Positions 32,778 to 45,032 of a DNA stretch of 64,000 nucleotides are shown here, piece by piece (the first letter of the stretch is position 1; every line of letters begins with the position of its first letter). The DNA lies in the NCBI RefSeq assembly GCF_003003075.1, contig NZ_PVTX01000006.1, forward strand, positions 207,289-271,288. Direction: 5' to 3'. A program made the position numbers and the translations under genes. This DNA comes from Isoptericola halotolerans (GTDB taxonomy: Bacteria; Actinomycetota; Actinomycetes; Actinomycetales; Cellulomonadaceae). A model generated the notes under the pieces. The model had not been told where the DNA came from. It saw only the letters and a program-made list of their open reading frames with translations, and did no database searches.

Positions 32778-34331
32778 GTGCCTCGACATGACACGGCTGT
32801 CGTCCATTTCGTCCGCAGCCTGAACGCCCGCATCGCCGGTGGAGCCAGGGCCGTCCTGGAGCGCGCCGGGATGTTCGCTCGCAGCGGGTGGTCGAGCCAC
32901 CTGGTCGTGACGGGCGTCGTCAACGAGCACGACATCGCGCAGGCCCGGCACGCCGGGCTGCTCGACCCTGCGATGCACGTCCACGCCTACCTGCGCGAGG
33001 CGCCCTCGTGGCAAGACCTGCAGGAGGCCAGCAGGAGAGCTCCGCTGGCACCCGCGGCCGTGCTGAGACCGGGCACCCCCTGGGGCCGTCACGTCGAGAC
33101 GGACGAGTCCCGTCGCGTGGTCGAGACCTCGGTGGACGGGACGCTGCGTCGGCAGGAGGTGACATCCGCCAACGGGCGTCGGACGCGACGCGTGAGCCTG
33201 TTCGACGACAACGGACGCAGGACCGAGAGCTGGCTCTACGTCGACGGTGTCCCTGTGGTGGCCAGCATGATCGATCCGGAGACCGGGCAGTGGATCCGTT
33301 CCGACTACATCGCTGACGGCCGGTACCGCTGGGCGACCGTCGGGTACGAGCCCCCGCTGGGCACGGCACCGGCCACACTGCACACCACCGGGGAGCAGAC
33401 GGACGTGGGTACGGTGCTGGCGCGCTGGCTGGACCGGGAGTTCGCCGCGTGGGACCAGCTCGTCGTCTTTGCCGACGGAGAGAACATTTGGCAGCGCGGG
33501 CTCCGGCGGATGCGCCATCCCGGGGTGCGTGGCGTCAGTGTCTTGCACAACTCCCACCTCGGCGAGCCGTATGACGAATCGGCGGGCACGAAGCCGCACT
33601 GGCACGGCTTCTTCGACGACCTGACGAACGTGGACAGGATGGTGTGCCTGACGGGTCGTCAGCGGCAGGACCTCGTCGAGCGGTATGGCGATCTGCCACT
33701 GGAGGTGGTGCACCATGCGGTGCCGACGCCTCGCGAACAGGTGGTGGTGCCACGGGAACGACATCTCGTCTTCATCGGCCGTCTGGCGGAGCAGAAGCGG
33801 ATCGAGCATCTCCTGGACGCAGTCGCGGCCGCGCGCGCCCGAGTGCCGGACGTGCGGCTCGAGATCTACGGCTCGGGACCGGAGGAGGACGACGTCCGGC
33901 GTTGGATCTCCGAGCGCGGGCTCGACGGAGCGGTCGAGATGCGGGGACACACGACCGACCCGCTCGGCGCCTTCGCGGCGGCCCGCGCCGCGGTGATGAC
34001 ATCCCGCTACGAGGGCCTGCCGCTGACACTGACCGAGGGGATGGCGGTCGGCACGCCATTCATTTCCTACGACCTCAACTACGGCCCGGCCGAGGTGATC
34101 CGCGACGGCGTGGACGGCTACCTGGTCCCGGCGGGAGATGTTGAGACGTTCGCCGACCGGATCGTCACCGTCCTGCGTGACGACGCGCTGGCGAAGCGAT
34201 TGAGCGACGCCGCGCGAGAGGTCGTCGACCGATTCTCGACGGACCGCTACCGGCGGAGCTGGACCCGTGTTCTGCACGATGTGGCCGATGGAGCAGGGCC
34301 CGACCGGGGCCTGACGAAGGAGATGGCGTGA
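32778..34331 (+). CDS. Family 4 glycosyltransferase with TagE/GtfA-like beta insert
   Basis: A 517-residue retaining glycosyltransferase. An N-terminal GT-B half contains a beta-rich insert (about 105-205, with RRVSLFDDNGRRTESWLYVDG) like that of poly(glycerol-phosphate) alpha-glucosyltransferases. The GT4 C-half has FIGRLAEQKRIEHLLDA, EIYGSGPEED and the E-x7-E region SRYEGLPLTLTEGMAVGTP. It probably adds sugars to a teichoic-type chain. GTG 32778 is 6 nt after a -10 box. It heads a three-gene operon with ATGA overlaps and has more A/T in third codon positions than its neighbours. Confidence 0.88.
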   Translation: MPRHDTAVVHFVRSLNARIAGGARAVLERAGMFARSGWSSHLVVTGVVNEHDIAQARHAGLLDPAMHVHAYLREAPSWQDLQEASRRAPLAPAAVLRPGTPWGRHVETDESRRVVETSVDGTLRRQEVTSANGRRTRRVSLFDDNGRRTESWLYVDGVPVVASMIDPETGQWIRSDYIADGRYRWATVGYEPPLGTAPATLHTTGEQTDVGTVLARWLDREFAAWDQLVVFADGENIWQRGLRRMRHPGVRGVSVLHNSHLGEPYDESAGTKPHWHGFFDDLTNVDRMVCLTGRQRQDLVERYGDLPLEVVHHAVPTPREQVVVPRERHLVFIGRLAEQKRIEHLLDAVAAARARVPDVRLEIYGSGPEEDDVRRWISERGLDGAVEMRGHTTDPLGAFAAARAAVMTSRYEGLPLTLTEGMAVGTPFISYDLNYGPAEVIRDGVDGYLVPAGDVETFADRIVTVLRDDALAKRLSDAAREVVDRFSTDRYRRSWTRVLHDVADGAGPDRGLTKEMA

Positions 34332-35740
34332 GCAGGCGGCGGCGAATGGTGCGACGGATCGTCGGCGCGGTCGGGCAGCGAGCCGCGAAGGTGCTGCCGC
34401 GGGTGGCGCCGGGGTCCGGGTCGGCACACCGAGCGGCCAACAACGCGGCTTTCCGCGAGCTCGCCCTGGAGCGGACCGATGGTGAGCCCGGCCGACTTGC
34501 CCGATCCCGCGACGAGCTGGCCCGGCGGGTGCGCAAGGTCTCCCCGTACGGGACTCGGCTCTGGCTGCAACTGTCCCTCGGCAGAGCAAGCTGGTGGGAC
34601 CTCCCGGGAGTGGAGAGCCGGTTGTTCACCGTCGCGGAGGCTGCGGTGGACACGTGTCGGCTCGACGTCGCGGACGCGGTGCTGGCCGTGATGGAGGATC
34701 TCCGGCCGGGCTACTCCAAGGTCCTGCACCTCCGTGGAAGGCTCTATGCGACGCGAGGCGACTGGGCGGGTGCGCGCGAGTGCTGGGAGGCGGCGGAGCG
34801 GCGCGGTGGCGGCGACCCCGGTGCCGTCGGCCGCAGGGTGGCCGACGAGAAGGCTCGCCATCAGGTCCGCCGACTCATCGGCCAGCTGCCCGCTGACCTG
34901 CCTGCCGTCCAGGACGGAGCCCCCGGTGCGGCGGCACATCGCCGAGCGGTCGCACTTGCTCCGAGGGTTCTGCGGCCCTGGGCGTTCGACCGAGCCGTGG
35001 AGGAGTTCATCGCCCGTTCGAGTGTCGCCGCGCTCACCGACGGTCTGACCCCCCTGATGGACGCCTGGACGCAGATCGGGGCCGAACATGTGGTCCTGGC
35101 GCCACCGGAGCTCGTCACCGAGACGAAATGGGTCGATGTGGAAGGGTTCGCCGACTACCTCCGCGGCAGGTCGGTGGCGCTGATCGCCAACTCGCCGACG
35201 CTCCTGAGGGAGGAGCTCGGCGAGCTGATCGACTCCTACGACGTCGTGATCCGCTTCAACTCGTTCGTGATCGACCCGGTCCATACTGGTGCGCGCACCG
35301 ATGTCCACGTTGCTTTCCACAAGTACGAGTTCAATCTCGAGGTGCCGGTGGACGTCCGCATCCTGTTCTCGGGGGAGACGGCGCTCTGGAGAGAGTCGGT
35401 CAAGGTCCGGGCGATCCCCGGCCGCCAGCGCATGCTGGGGGACCTCAGCCTGCGCTGGCCTGCGCCGAGCCTTGGCCTGATCGGCAAGGACGACCCGTTC
35501 AAGCTCCCGACCGCCGGTTTCAACCTGCTCCGCCTGCTCCTGCATCTGGACGTGTGCCCGGTCGTCGACCTGATCGGGTTCGACTTCTATCGGTCCGGGA
35601 TGCTGCGCGTCGAAGGCGCGAAGGCCATTCCGCACTCGCCCGGGCACGACTCCAGCGCCGAGAAGGAGTGGATCATGGCACACGCAGCCTCAGTCGATGC
35701 CCATGTCATCTCGATGAAGAAGACGAGGACCGCCGCATGA
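34328..35740 (+). CDS. Family 29 (sialyltransferase-like) glycosyltransferase with TPR-like N-terminus
   Basis: A 470-residue protein. The first 190 residues are helical with one TPR-like unit (LHLRGRLYATRGDWAGAREC). The C-terminal half resembles the GT29 sialyltransferase fold: a sialylmotif L-like stretch, SVALIANSPTLLREELGELI followed by SYDVVIRFNSF (about 280-310); a sialylmotif S-like stretch, PTAGFNLLRLLLHL followed by VDLIGFDFY; and a C-terminal HSPGHDSSAEKEW with the catalytic-type His and Glu. GT29 enzymes transfer sialic acid from CMP-sialic acid and are rare in bacteria. The CMP-nonulosonate genes at 50 kb make this role sensible. It is coupled by ATGA overlap on both sides. Confidence 0.7.
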   Translation: MSRRRRMVRRIVGAVGQRAAKVLPRVAPGSGSAHRAANNAAFRELALERTDGEPGRLARSRDELARRVRKVSPYGTRLWLQLSLGRASWWDLPGVESRLFTVAEAAVDTCRLDVADAVLAVMEDLRPGYSKVLHLRGRLYATRGDWAGARECWEAAERRGGGDPGAVGRRVADEKARHQVRRLIGQLPADLPAVQDGAPGAAAHRRAVALAPRVLRPWAFDRAVEEFIARSSVAALTDGLTPLMDAWTQIGAEHVVLAPPELVTETKWVDVEGFADYLRGRSVALIANSPTLLREELGELIDSYDVVIRFNSFVIDPVHTGARTDVHVAFHKYEFNLEVPVDVRILFSGETALWRESVKVRAIPGRQRMLGDLSLRWPAPSLGLIGKDDPFKLPTAGFNLLRLLLHLDVCPVVDLIGFDFYRSGMLRVEGAKAIPHSPGHDSSAEKEWIMAHAASVDAHVISMKKTRTAA

Positions 35741-37245
35741 CCGCCGACGGAGCACCCTTCGCCGAACTGCTCGACCGTGCCGACGAGCTCTCGCAGGACG
35801 CTCACTACGAGGGCGCACTCGAGGTTCTCGCGGTGCTCGCCGGCCGGCCCGGCGTCTTCGCGAGCTCGCGCTACGTCTTCCTGCTCTCCCGCGTGCTCCG
35901 TGCGACGAGCCGGTACGACGCAGCCAACGACGTGCTCGCACTGCTCCGCAGGGATGCGTTCCTGGTGAGCCGAGCCGAGACCGAACGCGCGCAGATCGCC
36001 TGGATCCGTCACCAGTACGAGCAGGGTGTCGAGCACGCTGTGCACGCCGTCCGGGCCAACCCGGGCAACGCAGCCGCACACGCGGTCCTGCGCCGGGTGC
36101 AGGCGCCGATCACGCCGTCGCGTGCGTCGGCCCCGACGGGCGGCGTTGCTCACGCCGCTTTCTACGTCTCCGACGGAGGTAACTTCGGTGACCTGGCCTT
36201 GCCGGTCGCCGTCAGGGCGGCGTTCGTCGACGCCCGGGGGCCTGTCGACTGGCTGCCCGTGCACGTGCACCAACTCTTCGACGAAGAGCGCCTCGAGCTG
36301 ACCAACGCCCAACGCGCCCTCGTCGTCGGGGGTGGTGGCCTGTTCCTGCCGGACACCTCTCCCAACGGCAACTCCGGTTGGCAGTGGAACGTCCCGCGAG
36401 CGATGCTCGAACGCATCGAGGTCCCGGTGGCGGCGTACGCCGTCGGCTTCAACCTCTTCAAAGGTCAGACCTTCCACGGTGACCTGTTCCGCTCCAACCT
36501 CGAGGCGTTCGCCGAACAGGTCCAGTTCCTCGGCCTGCGCAACCACGGGTCTGTCGGCCGGGTGCGCGAGATGCTACCGCCGCGCCTGCAGGACAAGGTG
36601 CGATTCGTGCCGTGCCCGACGACGGTCCTGCAGCGGACCCGAACGGGGCTCCCACCGGCCGAGGCCGGGACCGGCCGGGTGCTGGTCAACGCCGCCTACG
36701 ACCGGTCGTCGCGGCGGTTCGGCGGCGGCTACGAGTCGTTCCTGGCTGGGATGGAGTCCTTCATCGCGCAGCTCTCGGCGTCCGGGGCCGAGGTCCGGTT
36801 CGCCTCGCACCTGCCGGGCGACGAACGATTCGTGCGCGACATCGCGGCTCAGCACGGACGCGAGCTGCCGGTGGACCGCCTGAATCTCATGTCCCCGGAG
36901 GAGGGTTTTGCCTACTACCGCCGCGCCAGCCTGGTGGTGGGCATGCGCGGGCACGCCTCGATGATCCCGTTCGGTCTGGGCACGCCGATCCTCAGCATCG
37001 TGTCGCACCCGAAGATGCGGTACTTCCTGGAGGACATCGGCCGGCCGGAGTGGGCGTTCGACGTCGACCGCCCGGACCTGGGAAACGCTCTCACGGTTCG
37101 GGCCAGGGACGTGCTTCAGCACGAGCAGCGCTATCGGGCTGATGTTGCGGATCTGCAGGCGATGCTGCACGAGCCGATCGAGCAGGCCGCCGTCGACCTC
37201 CTGGCGAGTGCCTCGGTCCAGGATGGACAACCCGTCCCGAGCTAG
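35737..37245 (+). CDS. Polysaccharide pyruvyltransferase-like protein with TPR-like N-terminus
   Basis: A 502-residue protein. The N-terminal 110 residues are helical, TPR-like repeats. The rest follows the polysaccharide pyruvyltransferase fold: FYVSDGGNFGDLALPVAV, LVVGGGGLFLPDTSPNG, FLGLRNHGSVGRVREML, a middle VLVNAAYDRSS and the C-terminal SLVVGMRGHASMIPFGLGTP, HPKMRYFLEDIG. This fold adds ketal pyruvate from PEP to sugars, though some members have other transferase roles. Its TPR-like N-terminus recalls that of the preceding GT29-like protein. It ends tail to tail with the next gene, sharing CTAG. Confidence 0.82.
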   Translation: MTADGAPFAELLDRADELSQDAHYEGALEVLAVLAGRPGVFASSRYVFLLSRVLRATSRYDAANDVLALLRRDAFLVSRAETERAQIAWIRHQYEQGVEHAVHAVRANPGNAAAHAVLRRVQAPITPSRASAPTGGVAHAAFYVSDGGNFGDLALPVAVRAAFVDARGPVDWLPVHVHQLFDEERLELTNAQRALVVGGGGLFLPDTSPNGNSGWQWNVPRAMLERIEVPVAAYAVGFNLFKGQTFHGDLFRSNLEAFAEQVQFLGLRNHGSVGRVREMLPPRLQDKVRFVPCPTTVLQRTRTGLPPAEAGTGRVLVNAAYDRSSRRFGGGYESFLAGMESFIAQLSASGAEVRFASHLPGDERFVRDIAAQHGRELPVDRLNLMSPEEGFAYYRRASLVVGMRGHASMIPFGLGTPILSIVSHPKMRYFLEDIGRPEWAFDVDRPDLGNALTVRARDVLQHEQRYRADVADLQAMLHEPIEQAAVDLLASASVQDGQPVPS

Positions 37246-38456
37246 CCGGAGAGGACGGCGGCGATCCCTTCGGAGACGACAACACCGTTGGCAACGGCGC
37301 TGCGCCGTACCACGGAGCGTGCCCCGCGGTGGCTGCGGACCTCGGTCACCGCGTCCGCCAGATCGGCCGCCTGGGCGACGCCCCCGGAGAAGAAGGGCTG
37401 CTCCTCACGTCGCCAGCAGTTGTCCACCACGTCCAGCAGCGAGCGCGTCTTGTGCGAGTTCGACTCCATGAGCAGGAACGGAGTCCCTCCCAGGGAGGCG
37501 AGAATGCTGGGGTGGTAGCGGCCGGAGACCATGGCCGAGGCGCTCCAGAGCAGCCGTGTCGCCGCGCTGAGCGGGATCTGCGGGTCGACCCGGTGGATGT
37601 GGAGGCCTTCGAGAGCGTCGGCCAGACGCCGGTCCGGCTTGTCGGAGCCGGCGAACACGACGTCGACGCCAGCCGTCGCCAGCCGTTCCTGCAGCGCCGC
37701 GATCGTCTCTCGGAGGACCTCGGTGTCGATGCCGAACCGCGACGTCCCGGAGAGCACCACGTACGGCCGTCCGTCGGCCAGCAGCCGATGGACCGGCAAG
37801 GGGAGGCCCTCGGTCTCCGGCGTATAGCCACTACGACCTGCGGGCGTGTCCTGGACGTGTGCCGACCAGGCGAACAGCGCGTCGGGCAGCCACGAGGCGG
37901 ACACGTCCGGATAGAGTTCCTGGTGGAGCGCGAGACTAGCGGGGTCGCGGTAGACCACTGCGTCGCAGCAGGCGAGCGTGCGGCCCACCTCGTCGAGCGC
38001 GAGCGCGTCCGCGTCGGTGCGTCCCGGGGCGTAGGACAAGATGCTGTTGACGAGGTAGACGGGTTTGCCGAGCAGCGTGGCCGCACGCATCATCGCCATG
38101 GTCCGCACGAGCGTGAGCCGTTCGGTGAGGATGAAGTCGCCCTCGCCGTTGACGACCAGCTCGTCGGCCGCCGAGATCGCGGCCTGGACCTCGGCGAGCT
38201 TCGTCGTCGCCGGCCTGGGGGCGGCGATCTCGACGGCGAGCTCCTCGACCACCTCGAACACGCTGTGGCCGTCGGTGCGGACGTCGGTGTCACCGAGCTG
38301 GCCCAGGATGTGGGGAGCGCCGATGGTCGACACGACCGTGCGTCCGGCGTGCCGCTCGAGGATCTCGGCGAGAGCCAGGCTGGTGGAACGTCCACCCCAG
38401 TTCACCCTCGTCTGCGCCTCGTGCATCCTCAGCACGCACGCTCGACGTCTCGTCAC
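37242..38456 (-). CDS. Polysaccharide pyruvyltransferase-like protein
   Basis: A 404-residue protein of the pyruvyltransferase fold without an N-terminal extension: RVNWGGRSTSLALAEILE, ELVVNGEGDFI, KPVYLVNSILSY, CDAVVYRDPASL, YVVLSGTSRFG and SASAMVSGRYHPSILASLGG. The last motif is the usual substrate-binding HxSI region. It is transcribed against the GT operon and shares the four-base overlap with the previous gene. The GTG start at 38456 has GGAGGG 6 bp upstream. A role in modifying the same polymer is inferred from position. Confidence 0.8.
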   Translation of the reverse strand: MTRRRACVLRMHEAQTRVNWGGRSTSLALAEILERHAGRTVVSTIGAPHILGQLGDTDVRTDGHSVFEVVEELAVEIAAPRPATTKLAEVQAAISAADELVVNGEGDFILTERLTLVRTMAMMRAATLLGKPVYLVNSILSYAPGRTDADALALDEVGRTLACCDAVVYRDPASLALHQELYPDVSASWLPDALFAWSAHVQDTPAGRSGYTPETEGLPLPVHRLLADGRPYVVLSGTSRFGIDTEVLRETIAALQERLATAGVDVVFAGSDKPDRRLADALEGLHIHRVDPQIPLSAATRLLWSASAMVSGRYHPSILASLGGTPFLLMESNSHKTRSLLDVVDNCWRREEQPFFSGGVAQAADLADAVTEVRSHRGARSVVRRSAVANGVVVSEGIAAVLSG

Positions 38457-38566
38457 CTGGAACCCTCCTTGCGTCGGACGGCCTCAGCGCGAGGCTGTCG
38501 GTCGACGCTAGCGCCCCAGGGCGCGCCCACACCCGTGACCGGGGTGAACGTCAGATGAACGTCAGG

Positions 38567-39880
38567 TCACTCTGCCCGGATCCTCGTGATCCACGACGCC
38601 GGCATGCTGCCCTGGGTCGTGGCGCGGCCCACCCACGCGCGCATCTGGTCGGCCTTGCCGCTCAGTGTCGCCGTGCGCCCGTTCGGCTGCGTCGCCGTGA
38701 GGGTGCGCACCTGACCGCTGGACCACGTGCGGGTCACCTTGATGGAGGCGACGTTCCCGAGCCCGAAGAGGTCCCGCGCCTGCTGCTGCGTCATGGTCCG
38801 CGTCCACGAGGCGTAGGAGTTCCCCGGCGCCCGCAGGCTGTAGGGGTCGTCGACGCTGCGCTCGTAGGACAGCCGGGAGGACCACACGTCCTCGGAGTTC
38901 GCGGTGCGCCCGCCGCTGGAGGAGAAGTAGTGGGCCGTCACGGGGCGGCCGCCGACCTGCAGCACCCGCGCCCGGGTCTTGCCCTGGGTCGTCTGGTCGA
39001 CCGCCTTGGTCCAGACGGCCCCGTAGCGGCCGCCCGAGCCCTCGTTCTCCTTCTTCCAGCCGGTGAAGTGCTGGTCGCGGACGTCGTCGACGATGTGGCA
39101 GCGGCAGTCCGGCTTGCCGTCGTGCTTGGCGATCGCGTACGACCGAGCGGTCATCGCCTGGGCGCGGAGCGCGCGGCTGCCGCCGTTGAGGCCCCACGAG
39201 GACGGCATCTCGGCGATGCCGTACAGGTACTCGGTGTTGAGCAGCAGGTCGTTGGTGATGTTGGGCGTCATGTCCCGGTTGACGATGGTCAGCCGTCCGT
39301 GCCGGTAGGCGCCGTGCGCGCCGTCGATCGTGGCGACGGCCTCCTTGCCGTTCGGGCGCCAGTGGTTGGTCCCCGACCACTGGATGCGCATCATGTCGCC
39401 CTTGTAGACCTTGCCGTTCACCTTGACGCGCACCGGGCCGCGGTCGCCGATCCGGACCTTCATGGTGACCTTGCTGCTGCCCTGGGCGACGGTGCCCTTG
39501 CCCGGCTTGTTGACGCGCCAGTCGCCGCCGGAGACCGTGACCCAGGTCGTGCGCCCGGAGTCGCCGTAGCCGGAGAAGCTGTACGGGTCGGGCCCGTAGA
39601 CCTGCACCCGGATGCGCTTCGGCGTCGTGGTGTAGGGCGCCTTCGCCCCGGTGTAGTAGTGCTGCAGGATCTTGATGCCGCCGAACCCCTGTCGGGCCAG
39701 CTCGTACGCGCCGTACTGGCTCATACCGACGCCGTGCCCGTAGCCCGACCCGGAGATGGTGAACTTCTCGGGCAGGTCGGCGGCCGACGCCGGTGCGCTC
39801 GCGGCGAGCCCTCCCGCGGCGGTGACGAACAGTGCGGCCAGCACGGAGACGGCCCGGTGGTACCAGTGACGCTGTTGCAT
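38567..39880 (-). CDS. Secreted SpoIID/LytB-domain protein
   Basis: A 437-residue exported protein. The signal peptide covers about 1-33 (VSVLAALFVTAAGGLAASAP, cleavage near ASA-ADL). The SpoIID domain begins with GSGYGHGVGMSQYGAYELA and continues to RALRAQAMTARSYAIAK and YFSSSGGRTANSEDVW. SpoIID proteins are lytic transglycosylases acting on denuded glycan strands in spore formers; in Actinobacteria such secreted versions are common but uncharacterised. ATG 39880 has GAGGGGG 7 bp upstream. It is divergent from the galactofuranosyltransferase-like gene. Confidence 0.9.
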   Translation of the reverse strand: MQQRHWYHRAVSVLAALFVTAAGGLAASAPASAADLPEKFTISGSGYGHGVGMSQYGAYELARQGFGGIKILQHYYTGAKAPYTTTPKRIRVQVYGPDPYSFSGYGDSGRTTWVTVSGGDWRVNKPGKGTVAQGSSKVTMKVRIGDRGPVRVKVNGKVYKGDMMRIQWSGTNHWRPNGKEAVATIDGAHGAYRHGRLTIVNRDMTPNITNDLLLNTEYLYGIAEMPSSWGLNGGSRALRAQAMTARSYAIAKHDGKPDCRCHIVDDVRDQHFTGWKKENEGSGGRYGAVWTKAVDQTTQGKTRARVLQVGGRPVTAHYFSSSGGRTANSEDVWSSRLSYERSVDDPYSLRAPGNSYASWTRTMTQQQARDLFGLGNVASIKVTRTWSSGQVRTLTATQPNGRTATLSGKADQMRAWVGRATTQGSMPASWITRIRAE

Positions 39881-39963
39881 GATGAAACCCCCTCGGCCAC
39901 TGTGCATCAGGCGTCGGCCGGCGGCATCTCGAACGGGTGCGCCGGGGCGCAGGGGAGTGCCAC

Positions 39964-39969
39964 TAGGCT
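39964..39969 (+). promoter_or_regulatory. -10 box for the galactan-type operon
   Basis: TAGGCT ends 7 nt before GTG 39977. Confidence 0.5.
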
Positions 39970-39976
39970 CGCCGTC

Positions 39977-41806
39977 GTGCATCGTGCCCACCGCCTGATC
40001 CTCTCCGACCTCCCCGCACGGCGACCGCTGGTCGTCGAGGACGGCCCGGGCGTGCTCGACGGCGGCGCGCTGAACCTGGCCCCCGGCACCACGCAGGGCC
40101 TGGGCACCTACCTCAACGGGTTCCCGGCGGCGTACTGGGCCCGTTGGACCGGGGCGACGCGGGCCCGGCTCACCCTGGACGCGTCCGGCGCGGGCACGGT
40201 CCGGCTGCTGCGGTCCGACGCCGAGGGCCGCGTGACCGAGGTCGCCTCCGGGTCGCTCGACGAACCGCTGGAGGCGGACCTGTCGCCGGACGGCGGCTGG
40301 TTGTGGTGCGAGGTGAGCGCCGCGGCGGCCGACGGTCCCGGCGGATCGGGCGGTGTCGTCGTCGCCGGTGGTGAGTGGTCCGTCGACGTGCCGCCCCGGC
40401 GCGACGGTGAGGTGCTCCTGTCGATCACCACGATGGACAAGCCCGAGTACTGCGTCGCCACCCTGGCGACCCTGGCCGGCTCGTCGGAGCTGGCGGCGGC
40501 CGACGTCCGCGTCCAGGTCGTGGACCAGGGCACGCGCAAGGTCGCCGAGCATCCGGGGTTCGCGGACGTCGCCGCGGCGCTGGGGGACCGGCTGAGGATC
40601 GTCGACCAGCCGAACCTCGGCGGCTCGGGGGGCTTCTCCCGCGGGATGCTCGAGACGCTCGACGCCGGCGCCGACGCGGTGCTGATCTGCGACGACGACG
40701 TCGAGGTCGAACCCGAGGCGCTGCTCCGGGCCGTGCGGTTCCACCGGTCGGCGACCACCCCGGTGATCGTGGGCGGGCACATGCTCGACCTGGCGCGCCC
40801 CACGGTGCTCAACTCGTTCAGCGAGGTGATCCACCGCCGCACCTTCAACTGGGGCCCGCCCGTCCTGGACCGCCAGTGGCACGACCTCGCCGGCGGTCTG
40901 CGCGCGACACCGTGGCTCCACGCGCGCGCCGAGTCGGACTTCAACGGGTGGTGGATGTGCCTCATCCCGGCCGCCGCCCTGCGCGAGGTCGGTCTCAGCA
41001 TGCCGCTGTTCCTCAAGTGGGACGACGCCGAGTTCTCCCTGCGCGGGGGCGAGGCGGGTTTCCCGACGGTCTCCCTGCCGGGCGCCTGCCTGTGGCACAT
41101 GGCCTGGACCGAGAAGGACGACTCCGTCGAGTGGCAGGCCTACCTGCACGTGCGCAACCGCGTGATCACCGCGCTGGTGCACGCACGAGGGGCCGGGCTG
41201 CTGCCTGCGGCGCTGCTCGCGACCGACCTCAAGCTGCTGCTGGCCATGCGCTACTACCCGGTGGACCTGCACGTGCGCGCGCTGCGGGAGGTCCTCGCCG
41301 GGCCGGGGCGGCTGCACCCGGAGCTCGGCACCGTCGTCGGGCAGGTGCGCGCCGTCGGCGCTGAGCACCCCGAGACGGTCCGGCACCGGCCGGGCGACGC
41401 GGCGTTCGACGCGGTCGCGGGGACGACGGCGGCAGCCCGGCCCGGGGCACGGCCCTCCGGTGCGCTGGGGCTCGCCGCGTTCGTGGCGCGCGGGCTGCTC
41501 CGGACCCTACGACCGGTGCCGGCCGCTGCCCGCCGGGAGCCCGCCGCGGCACTGGCGCGCACCGACGCCGGGTGGTGGCAGGTGCCCGCGTACGACTCGG
41601 TGCTGGTGCTCGACGCCGACGCCACCAGCGGTGTGTGGCTGCGCCGCGACCGCCGCAGGTTCTGGCGCCTGGCGGGTGCCGCCGTCGTCGGCCACGCCCA
41701 CCTCGCGTGGAGGTGGCGCTCGCTCGCCCGCACGTGGCGCGCGGCCGCCCCCGACCTGGTCTCGACCGAGACCTGGCGGGCGGACTTCGCACCTGGTCAC
41801 GCCGAC

Positions 41807-41809
<3 letters not shown>
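39977..41809 (+). CDS. GlfT2-like galactofuranosyltransferase
   Basis: A 610-residue enzyme with the four-part GlfT2 plan: an N-terminal beta-barrel (about 1-150), a GT-A domain (about 150-400) and a helical C-terminal part. Visible motifs are LSITTMDKPEYCVATL, NLGGSGGFSRGMLE, the DxD motif ICDDDVEVEPEALL, NGWWMCLIP, FLKWDDAEFSLRG and CLWHMAWTEKDDS. GlfT2 polymerises galactofuranose from UDP-Galf. The glf gene two places downstream supports this use. GTG 39977 lies 7 nt after a -10 box. The stop codon TAG is also the start of the next gene's -10 box. Confidence 0.88.
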
Positions 41810-44839
<3,030 letters not shown>

Positions 44840-44882
44840 CTCCCCACTCTCTCCGCCCTCCGTCCGGAGCGCCCCCTCCTGT

Positions 44883-44946
44883 CGCCGAGCGTCGAGCTCC
44901 GGACCGGTTTGCGGGGCCATAGCGGTCGGAACCTTGACGTTCGGCG
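44883..44946. repeat. 64-bp hairpin element, family 2, copy A (diverged)
   Basis: Arms of 25 bp (44883-44907 and 44922-44946) enclose a 14-nt loop. The arms have several mismatches, so this is an older copy. The sequence follows that of copies B and C, starting CGCCGAGCGTCGAG. Confidence 0.75.
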
Positions 44947-45032
44947 GCCCGGGCGGCGCGCTCGGGGCGCGGCGTCCACAGGTGCTGCCCATCGCCCCGT
45001 GCCCACCGGCGACGTTCTGCTGGCATCCGTGC

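Noticed and set aside
38530..38546. Small CACCC/GGGTG hairpin after the SpoIID gene
   Set aside because: A five-pair stem is too weak in this base composition to call a terminator.
44840..45032. Small gene between glf and the DUF559 gene
   Set aside because: Only hairpin copy A and unremarkable GC-rich sequence are seen; no frame with a start and recognisable content.
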